Assembly: GCA_016700115.1 (NCBI GenBank)
Contig: CP064999.1
Coordinates: forward strand, 1,488,001 to 1,552,000
Source: Sphingobacteriales bacterium
GTDB taxonomy: Bacteria; Bacteroidota; Bacteroidia; Chitinophagales; UBA2359
Reading direction: 5' to 3'
Length of the DNA stretch: 64,000 bases
Shown: piece after piece, positions 1-8,249 of the stretch
How the letters are laid out: each line of letters starts with the position of its first letter
How positions within the stretch are numbered: the stretch's first letter is position 1
The notes under the pieces: model-generated
What the model was told of the DNA's origin: nothing
What the model saw: the letters and a program-made list of their open reading frames with translations, nothing else
Databases searched by the model: none
Position numbers and translations under genes: made by a program

Positions 1-210
1 GATAAACTGAACAGAGGAGTTACATAAATTGCATACCCCATCAAACAATACAATTCTCTCTGTTTTGGATGTTGTTTCCATTTTTGAAGATACCCCTGAG
101 CGGGGTTTGTTGCTTAAGTAAAAAAATATTCTCCTGTAGGCCAGGTAAGTGCATCGTTCTCCGATTGCTGTGTTTTGCTTCTATTACAATAAATGGTCGT
201 CTGCATTTTT
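1..210. other. Left-edge non-coding stretch
   Basis: No convincing gene is seen. Short open frames here show no recognisable family. A small GC hairpin (CCCC/GGGG arms at 92-106) lies downstream of the minus-strand DUF1295 gene but lacks a clear T-run, so I do not call it a terminator. Confidence 0.4.
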
Positions 211-996
211 TTACCTTTCTGTTTTCACATTTCGCACCGGCATTGGAATAAAAGGGCTTGTCTTTGCAGCGTACTCACCAAATTCGGGGTGGTTCTTAAG
301 TTTGCGTTCAAGCATCGGTATTCCGGATACCCCAACAAGCAGATAAGTCATCAGAACAGGGCTGACTAATGCGATAAACCAATATTTAAGCGGTAAAACC
401 ATGATAAATACCCCCCACCAAACCAACGCTTCACCAAAGTAATTAGGATGCCGCGAGTATCTCCATAGGCCTGATTTCATTAACTTCCCTTTGTTTTTGG
501 AGCGAGATTTGAACATTGCCAATTGAAAATCGGCAATGGATTCAATTAAAAAGCCTGCTACAAACACAAACAGCCCTATGTAATTGTAGGTTTCCCAACC
601 ACTTACAGGTTGATTCGCTGCCAACAGAACAGGCAGGGCAATGATCAGCATAAAAAATCCCTGAAGCAGAAAAACCTGAAAATAAGTTCGTTTCAGCCAG
701 TTTTTACCCCATTCTTTGCGCCATGCGGCATATCTGAAATCCTCCTCAGTTTTGGCCAAATTGCGCTGAAATATATGTCCCGACAATCGCACTGCCCAAA
801 CAGTAATACAGATATTGACCATCAATTGCCGGATGGTAATAGTTTCCGTTTCATAAAATGAAAACCAGGCAAGCATCACAAAACCCAATCCCCACGCAAT
901 ATCGGCAAGTCCGTTATCTTTTTTGATTACTGCCAGCATAAACCACAAAGACATATAAGCCAGCACTAACAATGCGCTGAATCCAAACAGAGCCAT
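211..996 (-). CDS. DUF1295 / steroid 5-alpha-reductase-like membrane protein
   Basis: A 261-aa polytopic membrane protein. The segment at residues 176-189 (GLWRYSRHPNYFGE) is the signature of the DUF1295 and isoprenylcysteine methyltransferase/steroid reductase superfamily, in which this C-terminal region binds NAD(P)H or SAM and the substrate is lipidic. Hydrophobic segments fall at roughly residues 5-25, 32-48, 56-72, 107-127, 137-155 and 190-220. The length is normal for the family. The gene starts at ATG 996 and stands alone; the next gene, batE, ends 110 bp upstream on the same strand. The substrate cannot be read from the sequence. The family call is firm and the reaction unknown. Confidence 0.85.
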   Translation of the reverse strand: MALFGFSALLVLAYMSLWFMLAVIKKDNGLADIAWGLGFVMLAWFSFYETETITIRQLMVNICITVWAVRLSGHIFQRNLAKTEEDFRYAAWRKEWGKNWLKRTYFQVFLLQGFFMLIIALPVLLAANQPVSGWETYNYIGLFVFVAGFLIESIADFQLAMFKSRSKNKGKLMKSGLWRYSRHPNYFGEALVWWGVFIMVLPLKYWFIALVSPVLMTYLLVGVSGIPMLERKLKNHPEFGEYAAKTSPFIPMPVRNVKTER

Positions 997-1105
997 CAGA
1001 TTTAATATTTTATATTAAACATTTTCTCAGGGATAAGGTTCGCCACAAAAAGGTGAAGAATGAAAGGGTTGAATGAAACGGAATGTCCTTATTTTAGATA
1101 ACCTT

Positions 1106-1897
1106 TTATATCCGAATCAGGAAAGATTCGTTGACCCAACCCTCTCGGTTGTCGGCCAAAACCACCCGTACCCAACCATTTACCCGCTCATTATTCCGCA
1201 CTTTGATGCCGGATGATAGGGTTGTAATTTGCTCGCTCGAGTCGGCCGGTCCTTTTTTCAATGGCACTTCTTCCTGCATTACTATTGCAAAATCTTTACT
1301 GGTTTCGGCTTGGTAGCGGGAATAGCCAAAAGTGGTGAACATCATAAATCCGAATAAAAAGACAAAAGCTGCGGCAAAGGCCTGTTTTTTGCGAATTACC
1401 TGTTGTACTTGTTGAAACAGAACCCCTGAAACAGCAGCACCAAACAAAAAGAATACCCCTAAAAATGCCCAAAATCCAGAGGGCAGCAAACCGGTGATTT
1501 GCTGCCACCACAGGCGATAAAATATTTCCGGCAATTCGTCAACAGGTTGGGTAATTTTTGCTTTTGCCAATTCCAGATTGTTATGGATGTTTTTGTTGTG
1601 CGGTTGAATCCTCAAAGCGCGTTCGTAGTTCAAAATAGCTTTTGCTGTTTGTTGTTGCTGGTAATAGGCATTGCCAAGATTGTAATAAAGTGCCGCCGAT
1701 TCATAACCACTGCCGGCAACTGCCTCATATAGTTCGATGGCTTTTTGATAGCCGGCTTTGGAATAAGCCTCATTAGCCTGAATCAATTGTTCTTTGGTTG
1801 TATTTTCTGACTTGATGTTAACAGGCATAAACAGTAGAAATAATACAGCAAAAAGAAACAGGGCAGTTTGAAAGATACGGGGATATGAATTGAACAT
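1106..1897 (-). CDS. batE: BatE: TPR plus SH3-like membrane protein
   Basis: Last gene of the bat operon. I chose ATG 1897 (263 aa) because the longer frame opens with TTG at 1945 and adds residues ahead of the signal-like hydrophobic segment. An N-terminal membrane segment is followed by TPR units (YYNLGNAYYQQQQTAKAILNYERAL), then two membrane helices in the middle, and a C-terminal bacterial SH3-like domain (VPLKKGPA...VNGWVRVVLADNREGWV). Bat proteins were linked to aerotolerance in Bacteroides; in BatE the TPR and SH3 parts suggest protein and cell-wall contacts. The gene follows batD by 68 bp. The family call rests on domain order plus position after batA-D. Confidence 0.85.
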   Translation of the reverse strand: MFNSYPRIFQTALFLFAVLFLLFMPVNIKSENTTKEQLIQANEAYSKAGYQKAIELYEAVAGSGYESAALYYNLGNAYYQQQQTAKAILNYERALRIQPHNKNIHNNLELAKAKITQPVDELPEIFYRLWWQQITGLLPSGFWAFLGVFFLFGAAVSGVLFQQVQQVIRKKQAFAAAFVFLFGFMMFTTFGYSRYQAETSKDFAIVMQEEVPLKKGPADSSEQITTLSSGIKVRNNERVNGWVRVVLADNREGWVNESFLIRI

Positions 1898-1965
1898 GAG
1901 ATGTTGAATAAAGTTGAAGTAGTCAAACAATTGGGTATTTCGCAAATCTTGTTTAAGGTGAGGTG

Positions 1966-3891
1966 TCAGGTTTTCAGATTTCCCAAAGATCCGGAATTTA
2001 AATCATCCTCTATAGCAGCTATGGTATGAATTGCATTTTGGTAGGTTCGCTCCATATCCATAGTATTGCCAATCGGGGAAAACAAGGCTATTTCACATTC
2101 ACCGATAGTTTGCAGTAATTGATTGATATTGTGCGGGGCTACTTTGTTTTGTTGTAAAATTGCGGCTATATTGTTTTTGTCTAATTGACTGGCCGGTATA
2201 TACATACGGTCGCTCAGGTAGTGCCAGATAGCCCTGATCACCTCATCGTAAAAAGCACGGTTGCTGCTTTGTTGCAGGTGTAAATTTGCAGTTGTCAGTC
2301 GTTGAATGGCTACTTTTTGTGCCAGTTTTTGTCTTATTACCAATGGGTCTTCTTTCTCTTCTTTTCGTTTAATCAACAAGGCTGTTGCACCGGCAAACAT
2401 CAGAACCGGCAAAGTGATTAAGGCAATATGCAACACAGAACCCCAAAAAAAACTGCCTTTGCGGGATAAGCGCAATGAGTTGTTTAAGGGTGCAAGGGTC
2501 TTTGTAACTGTGTTGGTGGATTCGGGCTTTGCAGTTTCTTTACCTTGTCTCACATTCAGAATGACGGGGGGTGATGTAGCGGTTTGATAGGTTTTGGTTT
2601 CGGGATTAAAAAAGCTGAACGAAATATCGGGCAACTGCTTAACTCCGGCTTCAGATGGAATGAGTGTGTATTGGTAGTTTTTACGACCTTTAACACGGTC
2701 TTGCTGCACAAAGGTCTCTTCGTCCATCAATGGGTCGAAGGTTTCAATATCGGGGGGGAAAGCCGGTTTGGGCAGGTCAATCATTTTGGTATTTCCGCTT
2801 CCGGAGACCATAATTTTAAGAGTTACGGAGGTATTTGTTTCAGGATTAGGATTGGAAGTCAGGACACTGATTTCATATTGTCCGACTGCACCGGTAAAAT
2901 TTTCGGGCTTGCCGGTTTCGGGCAGATCGGAAATTTCTAATTTAAGCGGATCGGTCATGATATCCACTTCCTGATTGGAGTAAAAAAAACCTCCCCAAAA
3001 TCCTCCTCCTGCTTGTGAATTAGGAACACGAGCTATGACCTGCACATTCATCAGGTCAATTTCCAAAGGGCCGGAACGTTGCGGGAAAAGGGCATACTTT
3101 TTAATGTCCACAAAGCGGTAATCTTCTCCCTTAATATTGGCATTACCGGGCGTTTGCTGAAAAGTAGGCGTGATGTCTTCTACCCAAAAACCTGTAAAAG
3201 AAGGTGGGGTTTTAACAGCATAATTTCCAATGTCCACATTGGTATAAAGGCGATAAATTACCGTTACCTGCTGCCCGATATACGCTTTGGTGGTATCCGG
3301 AAAAACGCTGATCCAGATTTTGGGTTCACCGGAAGCCTGAGTATTTGGACGACCCGACTGAGCGGGGTGTTGAGGCTGTGTTTGTGATGGGTTTGGCGTA
3401 TTTTTGGGTTGTGAAGTTCTGGATGCCGAAACACTGATGGTAACTTTTTCGCTGCGCAGGGTTTGGCGTTTATCGGTAGTAACCAAGGCGGGGGGAAGGG
3501 TAAAAGTACCTGCTTTTTTAGCGCGCAACACATAACCAATGCTGACCGAACTTGACATACGTCCGTTGACAAACTGCATACTTTGAGACTTATTAGGACC
3601 ACCAACAATATAAAAATCATCCATCGCCGGTGCCTGAAAATCAACCATCCCAACATTTTGGAGTGAATAGGTGATTTGAAAATTTTCGTCTGTGCTTACA
3701 TTGACCTTGGAGGGGCTTACCGAAAATTGTTGTGCCAAAATGCCGGAAGTGTTCATCAAAACCAATATCAGGCAATAAATTATCGCAAAAGCTGATCCCT
3801 TCCAACTACAAAATTTATTATTATCATCTAACCGTCCGGCCGGATGATTTGGATTGATATTAGCCCAAAAATGTCGTTTTCCGATGTTCAT
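1966..3891 (-). CDS. batD: BatD, oxygen-tolerance family protein
   Basis: A 641-aa protein with an N-terminal hydrophobic leader (residues 30-52), a long beta-rich periplasmic region opening FSVSPSKVNVSTDENFQITY, and a single transmembrane segment near residues 485-510 before a charged cytoplasmic tail. This is the BatD layout, with repeated Ig-like domains. A proline/serine/glutamine-rich linker (about residues 155-185) separates the first two domains. The gene lies 52 bp after batC and 68 bp before batE on the same strand, so the five genes are very probably one transcript. Function is inferred from the family: a membrane-anchored partner of the vWA proteins BatA and BatB. Confidence 0.92.
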   Translation of the reverse strand: MNIGKRHFWANINPNHPAGRLDDNNKFCSWKGSAFAIIYCLILVLMNTSGILAQQFSVSPSKVNVSTDENFQITYSLQNVGMVDFQAPAMDDFYIVGGPNKSQSMQFVNGRMSSSVSIGYVLRAKKAGTFTLPPALVTTDKRQTLRSEKVTISVSASRTSQPKNTPNPSQTQPQHPAQSGRPNTQASGEPKIWISVFPDTTKAYIGQQVTVIYRLYTNVDIGNYAVKTPPSFTGFWVEDITPTFQQTPGNANIKGEDYRFVDIKKYALFPQRSGPLEIDLMNVQVIARVPNSQAGGGFWGGFFYSNQEVDIMTDPLKLEISDLPETGKPENFTGAVGQYEISVLTSNPNPETNTSVTLKIMVSGSGNTKMIDLPKPAFPPDIETFDPLMDEETFVQQDRVKGRKNYQYTLIPSEAGVKQLPDISFSFFNPETKTYQTATSPPVILNVRQGKETAKPESTNTVTKTLAPLNNSLRLSRKGSFFWGSVLHIALITLPVLMFAGATALLIKRKEEKEDPLVIRQKLAQKVAIQRLTTANLHLQQSSNRAFYDEVIRAIWHYLSDRMYIPASQLDKNNIAAILQQNKVAPHNINQLLQTIGECEIALFSPIGNTMDMERTYQNAIHTIAAIEDDLNSGSLGNLKT

Positions 3892-3943
3892 GTCCTTGCT
3901 TTAAATTCGTATAGTCCGTCCTTTGTAACGTTTTTTTTTGCGT

Positions 3944-4792
3944 TTACCAGTCTTTATCTACTTTCGTCTTAGTGGCTTTCCCCTGCCTTTGTTTTAGTTT
4001 TTGCTGCACTTTCAACTCTTCATTTTTTAGGGCTTCGAGCAGTCTTTCTGTTTCTTCTTTGCTGAGTTTGCGTTCGGTGAGTTGTTGCGCTTCTTTTTGC
4101 TCCTTCTCCTCCTCTCCTTCCCGTTGTTGTTGCTGTTGCTGTTGTTCTTTGCTTTGCTGCTCTTGCTGTTCCTTGCTATTTTGTTGCTCTTGTTGCTTTT
4201 GTTGGTCTTGCTCGTTTTGCTGTTCCTGTTGTTGTTCTTTGCTTTGCTGCTCTTGCTGTTGGTCTTGTTGCTCCTGTTGTTGGTCTTCCTGATTTTGCTG
4301 TTCCTGTTGTTGGTCTTCTTCCTGTTTTAATTTTTGAGCATAAGCCAGGTTGTACTTTGCCTCCTGATGACCGGGGTTTCGCCGCAAGGCGTTTTTATAG
4401 GCTTCTATGGCTTCCGGCAATTTTTTTGATTTCAACAAGGCGTTTCCCATATTGTAGAAAGCGTTGGACTGATACATTTTATCGGTACCGTTTTTGGCAA
4501 TTTGGTCATATTGGGTAGCCGCTTCTTCATATCGTCCTTGTTTGTAAAGACTGTTGGCTAAGTTGTAACCGGCAATCGGTTCAGTTTTCGGATGTTTTTT
4601 TTCTGTTGCCTTCCGGTAGTCTATTTCTGCAAGTGCATACTCATTCTCATGGTATTTTTGATTTCCCTGCCTTACTAAGCTTTTGGCTGACTGTGCCTGA
4701 ATAGTTACTTTTGGCATATAAGCTAAAAAGGTAAAAAACAGGACAACAAAGAAGGCTTTTGGCCAATTGATACACTCGTTCATAATTTTCAT
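3944..4792 (-). CDS. batC: BatC: TPR protein with long Gln/Glu-rich region
   Basis: I start this at ATG 4792 (282 aa). The ATG overlaps the batB stop in an ATGA arrangement (4789-4792), the usual mark of translational coupling, whereas the longer frame begins with TTG inside batB. A signal-like segment is followed by three TPR units (YNLANSLYKQGRYEEAATQYDQI, NAFYNMGNALLKSKKLPEAIEAYKNAL and neighbours). A stretch of about 75 residues made almost only of Q, E and D, with a few N, K and S, then leads to a charged helical C-terminus. The low-complexity region is encoded by repeated CAA/CAG/GAA codons and is probably prone to length change. TPRs suggest a scaffold role for the Bat complex. Confidence 0.9.
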   Translation of the reverse strand: MKIMNECINWPKAFFVVLFFTFLAYMPKVTIQAQSAKSLVRQGNQKYHENEYALAEIDYRKATEKKHPKTEPIAGYNLANSLYKQGRYEEAATQYDQIAKNGTDKMYQSNAFYNMGNALLKSKKLPEAIEAYKNALRRNPGHQEAKYNLAYAQKLKQEEDQQQEQQNQEDQQQEQQDQQQEQQSKEQQQEQQNEQDQQKQQEQQNSKEQQEQQSKEQQQQQQQREGEEEKEQKEAQQLTERKLSKEETERLLEALKNEELKVQQKLKQRQGKATKTKVDKDW

Positions 4793-5850
4793 TGTGTTGA
4801 GTTGTTTTCTGGTTTTTGATCCTGACCAAATAAGTTCCATCCTGCCCAACGAGTATTTTTACGTTCGGAGGTAAAAAACTCAATGAGCAATAAAATGAGG
4901 GCAATGGCTAAAAAGTATTGGAACTGGTGGGCATATTCCGCCACGATATGATCTTCAAATCTCCTTTTTTCCAAAGCACCTAATGCCGTCAATACGTCAG
5001 ATGCTTCGTCTTTAGCGCCGGTAATTCTAAAATAATCTCCCTTTCCGACCTCGGCTATCTGTTGTAAAATATCTTCGTTCAGTTTTGATAATATTAATTC
5101 TCCGTTGTCATCTTGCTTATAACCGGCCTTGCGACCGTTGACAATTACCGGAATTTTTGCCCCTTCCACCGACCCGATGCCGAGGGTGTAAATAATCAGC
5201 CCATCTTCGGCCGCCTTCTTTGCAATGGAGGCAGCATCTGCTTCGTGGTCTTCACCATCTGAAATGATGAGCATGGCTTTGTGTTTTTTAGACTCCTCCG
5301 GATATGAGCGTGCGGCCAAATCTATGGCTGCGCTTAACGCTGTACCCTGTGTGGGAACAATGTCGGTATTGATTGTTTTCAAAAACAGTTTAGCTGCTGC
5401 ATAATCGGCACTTAATGGCATTTGCAAGTAGGCATTACCGGCAAATACGATTAACCCGACACGATCGTCCTTCATATTGTCTATCATACGGGAAACCAAT
5501 TGACGCGCTCTTTCAAGCCGGTTTGGTTGAAGGTCTTCAGCCAACATACTTTTTGAAACGTCTATGGCTATTATAATGTCTATACCCTGCCGGGTTACCT
5601 TTTCTAACTTAGCTCCGATCTGAGGATTAGCCAACCCAATAACAATAAAGAAATAGGCTCCCAAATAAAGCAAAAACCCGACTTGTTTTTTACGCACTGA
5701 AAAATCGGGCATCAACCGCATCAACAGGGAATCCTCAGCAAAACGCATAGACGCATTTTTTTGCCATTGCATTCCGGCTCTGAAAATCCACAAAAAAACC
5801 GGTATCAACGCGAGCGCATATAACCAAATACTGTTTTCAAATTTAAACAC
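4789..5850 (-). CDS. batB: BatB: membrane-anchored vWA protein
   Basis: A 353-aa protein that starts with GTG; an in-frame stop lies just upstream and no ATG is available. Membrane helices near residues 8-24 and 57-74 precede a von Willebrand factor A domain with an intact metal-ion-dependent adhesion site (D97-V-S99-K-S101; later TxG in GTALSAAI and SDGEDHEAD). A last helix (about 312-328) anchors the C-terminus, giving the BatB topology with the vWA domain in the periplasm. It lies 29 bp after batA and overlaps batC by 4 bp. The vWA domain probably binds a protein partner in a Mg-dependent way, perhaps with a MoxR ATPase; no moxR is in the window. Confidence 0.93.
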   Translation of the reverse strand: MFKFENSIWLYALALIPVFLWIFRAGMQWQKNASMRFAEDSLLMRLMPDFSVRKKQVGFLLYLGAYFFIVIGLANPQIGAKLEKVTRQGIDIIIAIDVSKSMLAEDLQPNRLERARQLVSRMIDNMKDDRVGLIVFAGNAYLQMPLSADYAAAKLFLKTINTDIVPTQGTALSAAIDLAARSYPEESKKHKAMLIISDGEDHEADAASIAKKAAEDGLIIYTLGIGSVEGAKIPVIVNGRKAGYKQDDNGELILSKLNEDILQQIAEVGKGDYFRITGAKDEASDVLTALGALEKRRFEDHIVAEYAHQFQYFLAIALILLLIEFFTSERKNTRWAGWNLFGQDQKPENNSTQ

Positions 5851-5879
5851 CCTGAATAGTTGGTTTAAATGTTAGTCCT

Positions 5880-6875
5880 TTATGATATTCCCCTGAACAG
5901 GGTATTTTTAAGCAAAATTTCGAGTGCCAGAAAAAGTGCAGCTAATAAAGCAAACACATGAAAATGTTCGCTGAACCTGCTAATTTTTGACACCTCTATT
6001 TTTGTTTTTTCCAGCTTGTTAATTTCATCATAAATTTGACGAAGGCTGCTGTTTTCCGTTGCACGGTAATACCGCCCACCTGTCATTTCTGAAATTTTCT
6101 GAAGCAGGGTTTCATCTATTTCAACAGGCATTTTCTGATACTGAATGCCAAAAAAACTCTGAACCGGATAAGGTGCATAACCTCGTGTTCCGACACCAAT
6201 TGTATATACCTTTACCCCTGTTTGCAAGGCTGTTTCTGCTGCTGTAAGGGGGTCAATAAAGCCGGAGTTATTAACCCCGTCTGTGAGCAAAATAATGATT
6301 TTACTTTTGGCTTTGCTTTCTTTCAGACGACTGACCGCAGTGGCTAAACCCATCCCGATTGCTGTTCCGTCTTCAATCATACCACTTTCTATTTGTTGCA
6401 ACAGTGTGTTTAGTACCTGATGATCGGTTGTTGCCGGACATTGGGTAAAACTCTCGCCGGCAAACACAACCAAACCTATCCGGTCGTATTTCCTGCTTTT
6501 TATAAATTCCAAGGCCACTTGTTTGGCTGCCCCTAATCTGTCGGGTTCAAAATCTCTGGCCAACATACTGCCCGATATGTCAATAGACAAGACGATATCA
6601 ATACCTTCCGCATTTATCTTCTCTTCGGCAAATTTGTTTTGCGGGCGGGCAAGGGCAATGACCAACAGAACAAAAACAGCTATTTTAAACCCGCTTAGAT
6701 AAGGCCGCAACTTCGATTTTAAAGATCCGACGTTGTGAAAAGCCGATAATGATGACATTTTCAACTCGGGATATTGCTGTTGATATTTGCGCCATTGCCA
6801 GATTATCAACAAAGGCAAAAGCAGCAACAACAAAAAGAAACCCGGATTTGCAAAGGTGAGGTTGGTGAAAGACAT
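5880..6875 (-). CDS. batA: BatA: membrane-anchored vWA protein
   Basis: First gene of the bat operon, 331 aa. Two N-terminal helices (about 12-27 and 62-77) are followed by a vWA domain with the MIDAS motif D99-I-S101-G-S103, TAIGMG for the threonine ligand, and LLTDGVNNSG for the distal aspartate. A C-terminal helix follows. BatA and BatB are paralogues with the same architecture. In many Bacteroidota a moxR ATPase and a DUF58 gene precede batA; here the upstream side is a 324-bp gap and a divergent crp-type gene, so those partners are not local. A -7 box lies at 6910-6917. Confidence 0.93.
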   Translation of the reverse strand: MSFTNLTFANPGFFLLLLLLPLLIIWQWRKYQQQYPELKMSSLSAFHNVGSLKSKLRPYLSGFKIAVFVLLVIALARPQNKFAEEKINAEGIDIVLSIDISGSMLARDFEPDRLGAAKQVALEFIKSRKYDRIGLVVFAGESFTQCPATTDHQVLNTLLQQIESGMIEDGTAIGMGLATAVSRLKESKAKSKIIILLTDGVNNSGFIDPLTAAETALQTGVKVYTIGVGTRGYAPYPVQSFFGIQYQKMPVEIDETLLQKISEMTGGRYYRATENSSLRQIYDEINKLEKTKIEVSKISRFSEHFHVFALLAALFLALEILLKNTLFRGIS

Positions 6876-7199
6876 CTTTTTTTTTGGCCAGATGTTTGGT
6901 TAAACGATGCAAAATTAACCAACTTAACGGCTACATGATGCAAATTTTCTTGTTTTTTAACTCTTATTAAACTTCGGTGAGCGTCAGACTGCTATTTATA
7001 TCTGATTCTGCCCAAGTTTTTTGTAAAAATTTATTACCCAATATTCGTCATCGTCTTCTGTTTAATATGATTTTAAGGCTATACCTGCTCTAAATAAATG
7101 TGCCGGGATTAGATTTAGAATCTATCCCAATCTGTTCTTCCTGTATCTTGTATCCATTTGTTTCGCTTGTTGTTTGTACTTTGTGGCAATAATACTGAC
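6876..7199. other. Divergent intergenic region batA / crp-type gene
   Basis: A 324-bp gap between divergent genes. It holds the batA -7 box, an imperfect 10-bp inverted repeat at 7105-7128 (GGGAT-T-AGATT against AATCTATCCC, 3-nt loop), and a near-consensus TACTTTG just before the regulator start. The inverted repeat could be an operator for the adjacent regulator, but this is inference from position only. Confidence 0.4.
6910..6917 (-). promoter_or_regulatory. Bacteroidota -7 box for batA-E
   Basis: On the minus strand this reads TAATTTTG, a full match to the TAnnTTTG -7 element used by the Bacteroidota sigma factor. It is 35 bp upstream of the batA start codon. A possible TTTG -33 element lies at 6941-6944 but at a wider spacing than usual. 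Confidence 0.5.
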
Positions 7200-7793
7200 A
7201 TGAAACAAGGATTTTACAAATACCTGAAAGACACCGCTTTGGTCAACCCGGTGCATTTGCCGGCACTGATGGATATGGTCAAAGAAAGAGAAATCAACAA
7301 AGGTGAATTTTTACTTTCAAAAGGGCAGGTTTGCCAGCACGCCTTTTTTGTAGAACAGGGGTTGCTGCGCTTCTATTCGATAGACGAATCCGGAAAGGAG
7401 CATATCATTCAGTTTGCCCCCGAAAACTGGTTTATCAGTGACAGGAGTAGTGTGTATTTCGGGCATCCCTCCGAATTTTTTATTGATGCGATAGAAACAA
7501 GCGCGGTTATATTGTTAGACCAGCATTTTATTGAAGCAGCATCTGAAATCAGTACCGAGTTCAGAAATTACAATGAGTTTATTTTACAAAACCATATCCG
7601 GCAACTGCAAAACCGGATTAATCTGCTGATTAGTGCGAGTTCGGAAACAAGATATTTGGAATTTATCAAACTTTATTCAAACTTGATTACCCGCGTTCCA
7701 CAATGGATGATTGCTTCTTATTTAGGCATCACCCCTGAAAGCCTGAGCCGTGTCAGGAAGGAACTGGCAAAAAACAAGCATCGGTCAACTTGA
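7200..7793 (+). CDS. Crp/Fnr-family transcriptional regulator
   Basis: 197 aa from ATG 7200; the frame extends 14 codons further upstream, but that part overlaps the promoter-like sequence and does not fit the family. An N-terminal cNMP-binding-type beta-roll (GEFLLSKGQVCQHAFFVEQGLLRFYS...GKEHIIQFAPENWF) is followed by a dimer helix and a C-terminal winged helix-turn-helix (WMIASYLGITPESLSRVRKEL). No cysteine cluster of the Fnr type is seen. Such short Crp-like proteins are common in Bacteroidota and their ligand is usually unknown. The next small gene begins 74 bp downstream on the same strand and is possibly co-transcribed. Confidence 0.88.
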   Translation: MKQGFYKYLKDTALVNPVHLPALMDMVKEREINKGEFLLSKGQVCQHAFFVEQGLLRFYSIDESGKEHIIQFAPENWFISDRSSVYFGHPSEFFIDAIETSAVILLDQHFIEAASEISTEFRNYNEFILQNHIRQLQNRINLLISASSETRYLEFIKLYSNLITRVPQWMIASYLGITPESLSRVRKELAKNKHRST

Positions 7794-7867
7794 TTTGTTC
7801 TCCTTGTGTTGTTCAACTGACACACGAAATTGAAATTTTTTTGGTACAAACCTCTAAACCAATTGAG

Positions 7868-8164
7868 ATGGAAGCTTATGACACGATGGTAGAAGCTATT
7901 AACTCCCTGAAACTACAAGGCTATGTTGAAGATTTCAACCTCAGAAACAATTGTCTTGAATGTAGAAATGGTGAGTTTCAAATTTTTCATGACGAATTTC
8001 ATATTGACAAACAGTTCCGGTTTGAAGACAATACTGATCCGGACGATCAGGCTATTTTGTATGCCATTTCTTCTGAAAAGTATCAGTTGAAAGGCATTTT
8101 AGTCAACGGATATGGCATATATTCGGATGAACTGACCAACAAAATGCTGGAAAAGTTGCGGTAG
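7868..8164 (+). CDS. Small conserved Bacteroidota protein (often mislabelled PRPP synthetase)
   Basis: A 98-aa protein from ATG 7868; the open frame continues upstream to a TTG that overlaps the previous stop, but the family begins near MEAYDTMVEAINSLKLQGY. The pattern YDTxxEAxxxLKxxGYxEDFNL...CLEC...DEFxIDxxFRFE...DPDDxxILYAISS matches a small family that I recall being labelled phosphoribosylpyrophosphate synthetase in Bacteroidota databases. It is far too short for that enzyme and shows none of its motifs, so the label should not be trusted. Function is unknown. Its position behind a crp-type gene is the only context clue. Confidence 0.75.
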   Translation: MEAYDTMVEAINSLKLQGYVEDFNLRNNCLECRNGEFQIFHDEFHIDKQFRFEDNTDPDDQAILYAISSEKYQLKGILVNGYGIYSDELTNKMLEKLR

Positions 8165-8208
8165 TGCTTTTCTTATCATACATCAATGGTCAGCGCATTT
8201 AGTTGCCT

Positions 8209-8216
8209 TAATTTTG
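8209..8216 (+). promoter_or_regulatory. -7 box for the pirin gene
   Basis: TAATTTTG, a full TAnnTTTG match, 34 bp upstream of the pirin ATG at 8250. No good -33 element is seen. Confidence 0.5.
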
Positions 8217-8249
8217 TGGAAAATTCGTTAAATTTAAAAACAAACAAAA

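Noticed and set aside
92..106. Possible terminator hairpin after the DUF1295 gene
   Set aside because: The stem is only about 5 bp and no T-run follows on either strand.
1499..1732. Plus-strand open frame opposite batE
   Set aside because: It lies fully within batE on the other strand and has no family features.
3972..4330. Plus-strand open frames rich in Cys, Ser and Leu opposite batC
   Set aside because: They are antisense shadows of the Gln/Glu-rich segment of batC, with no start signal or family features.
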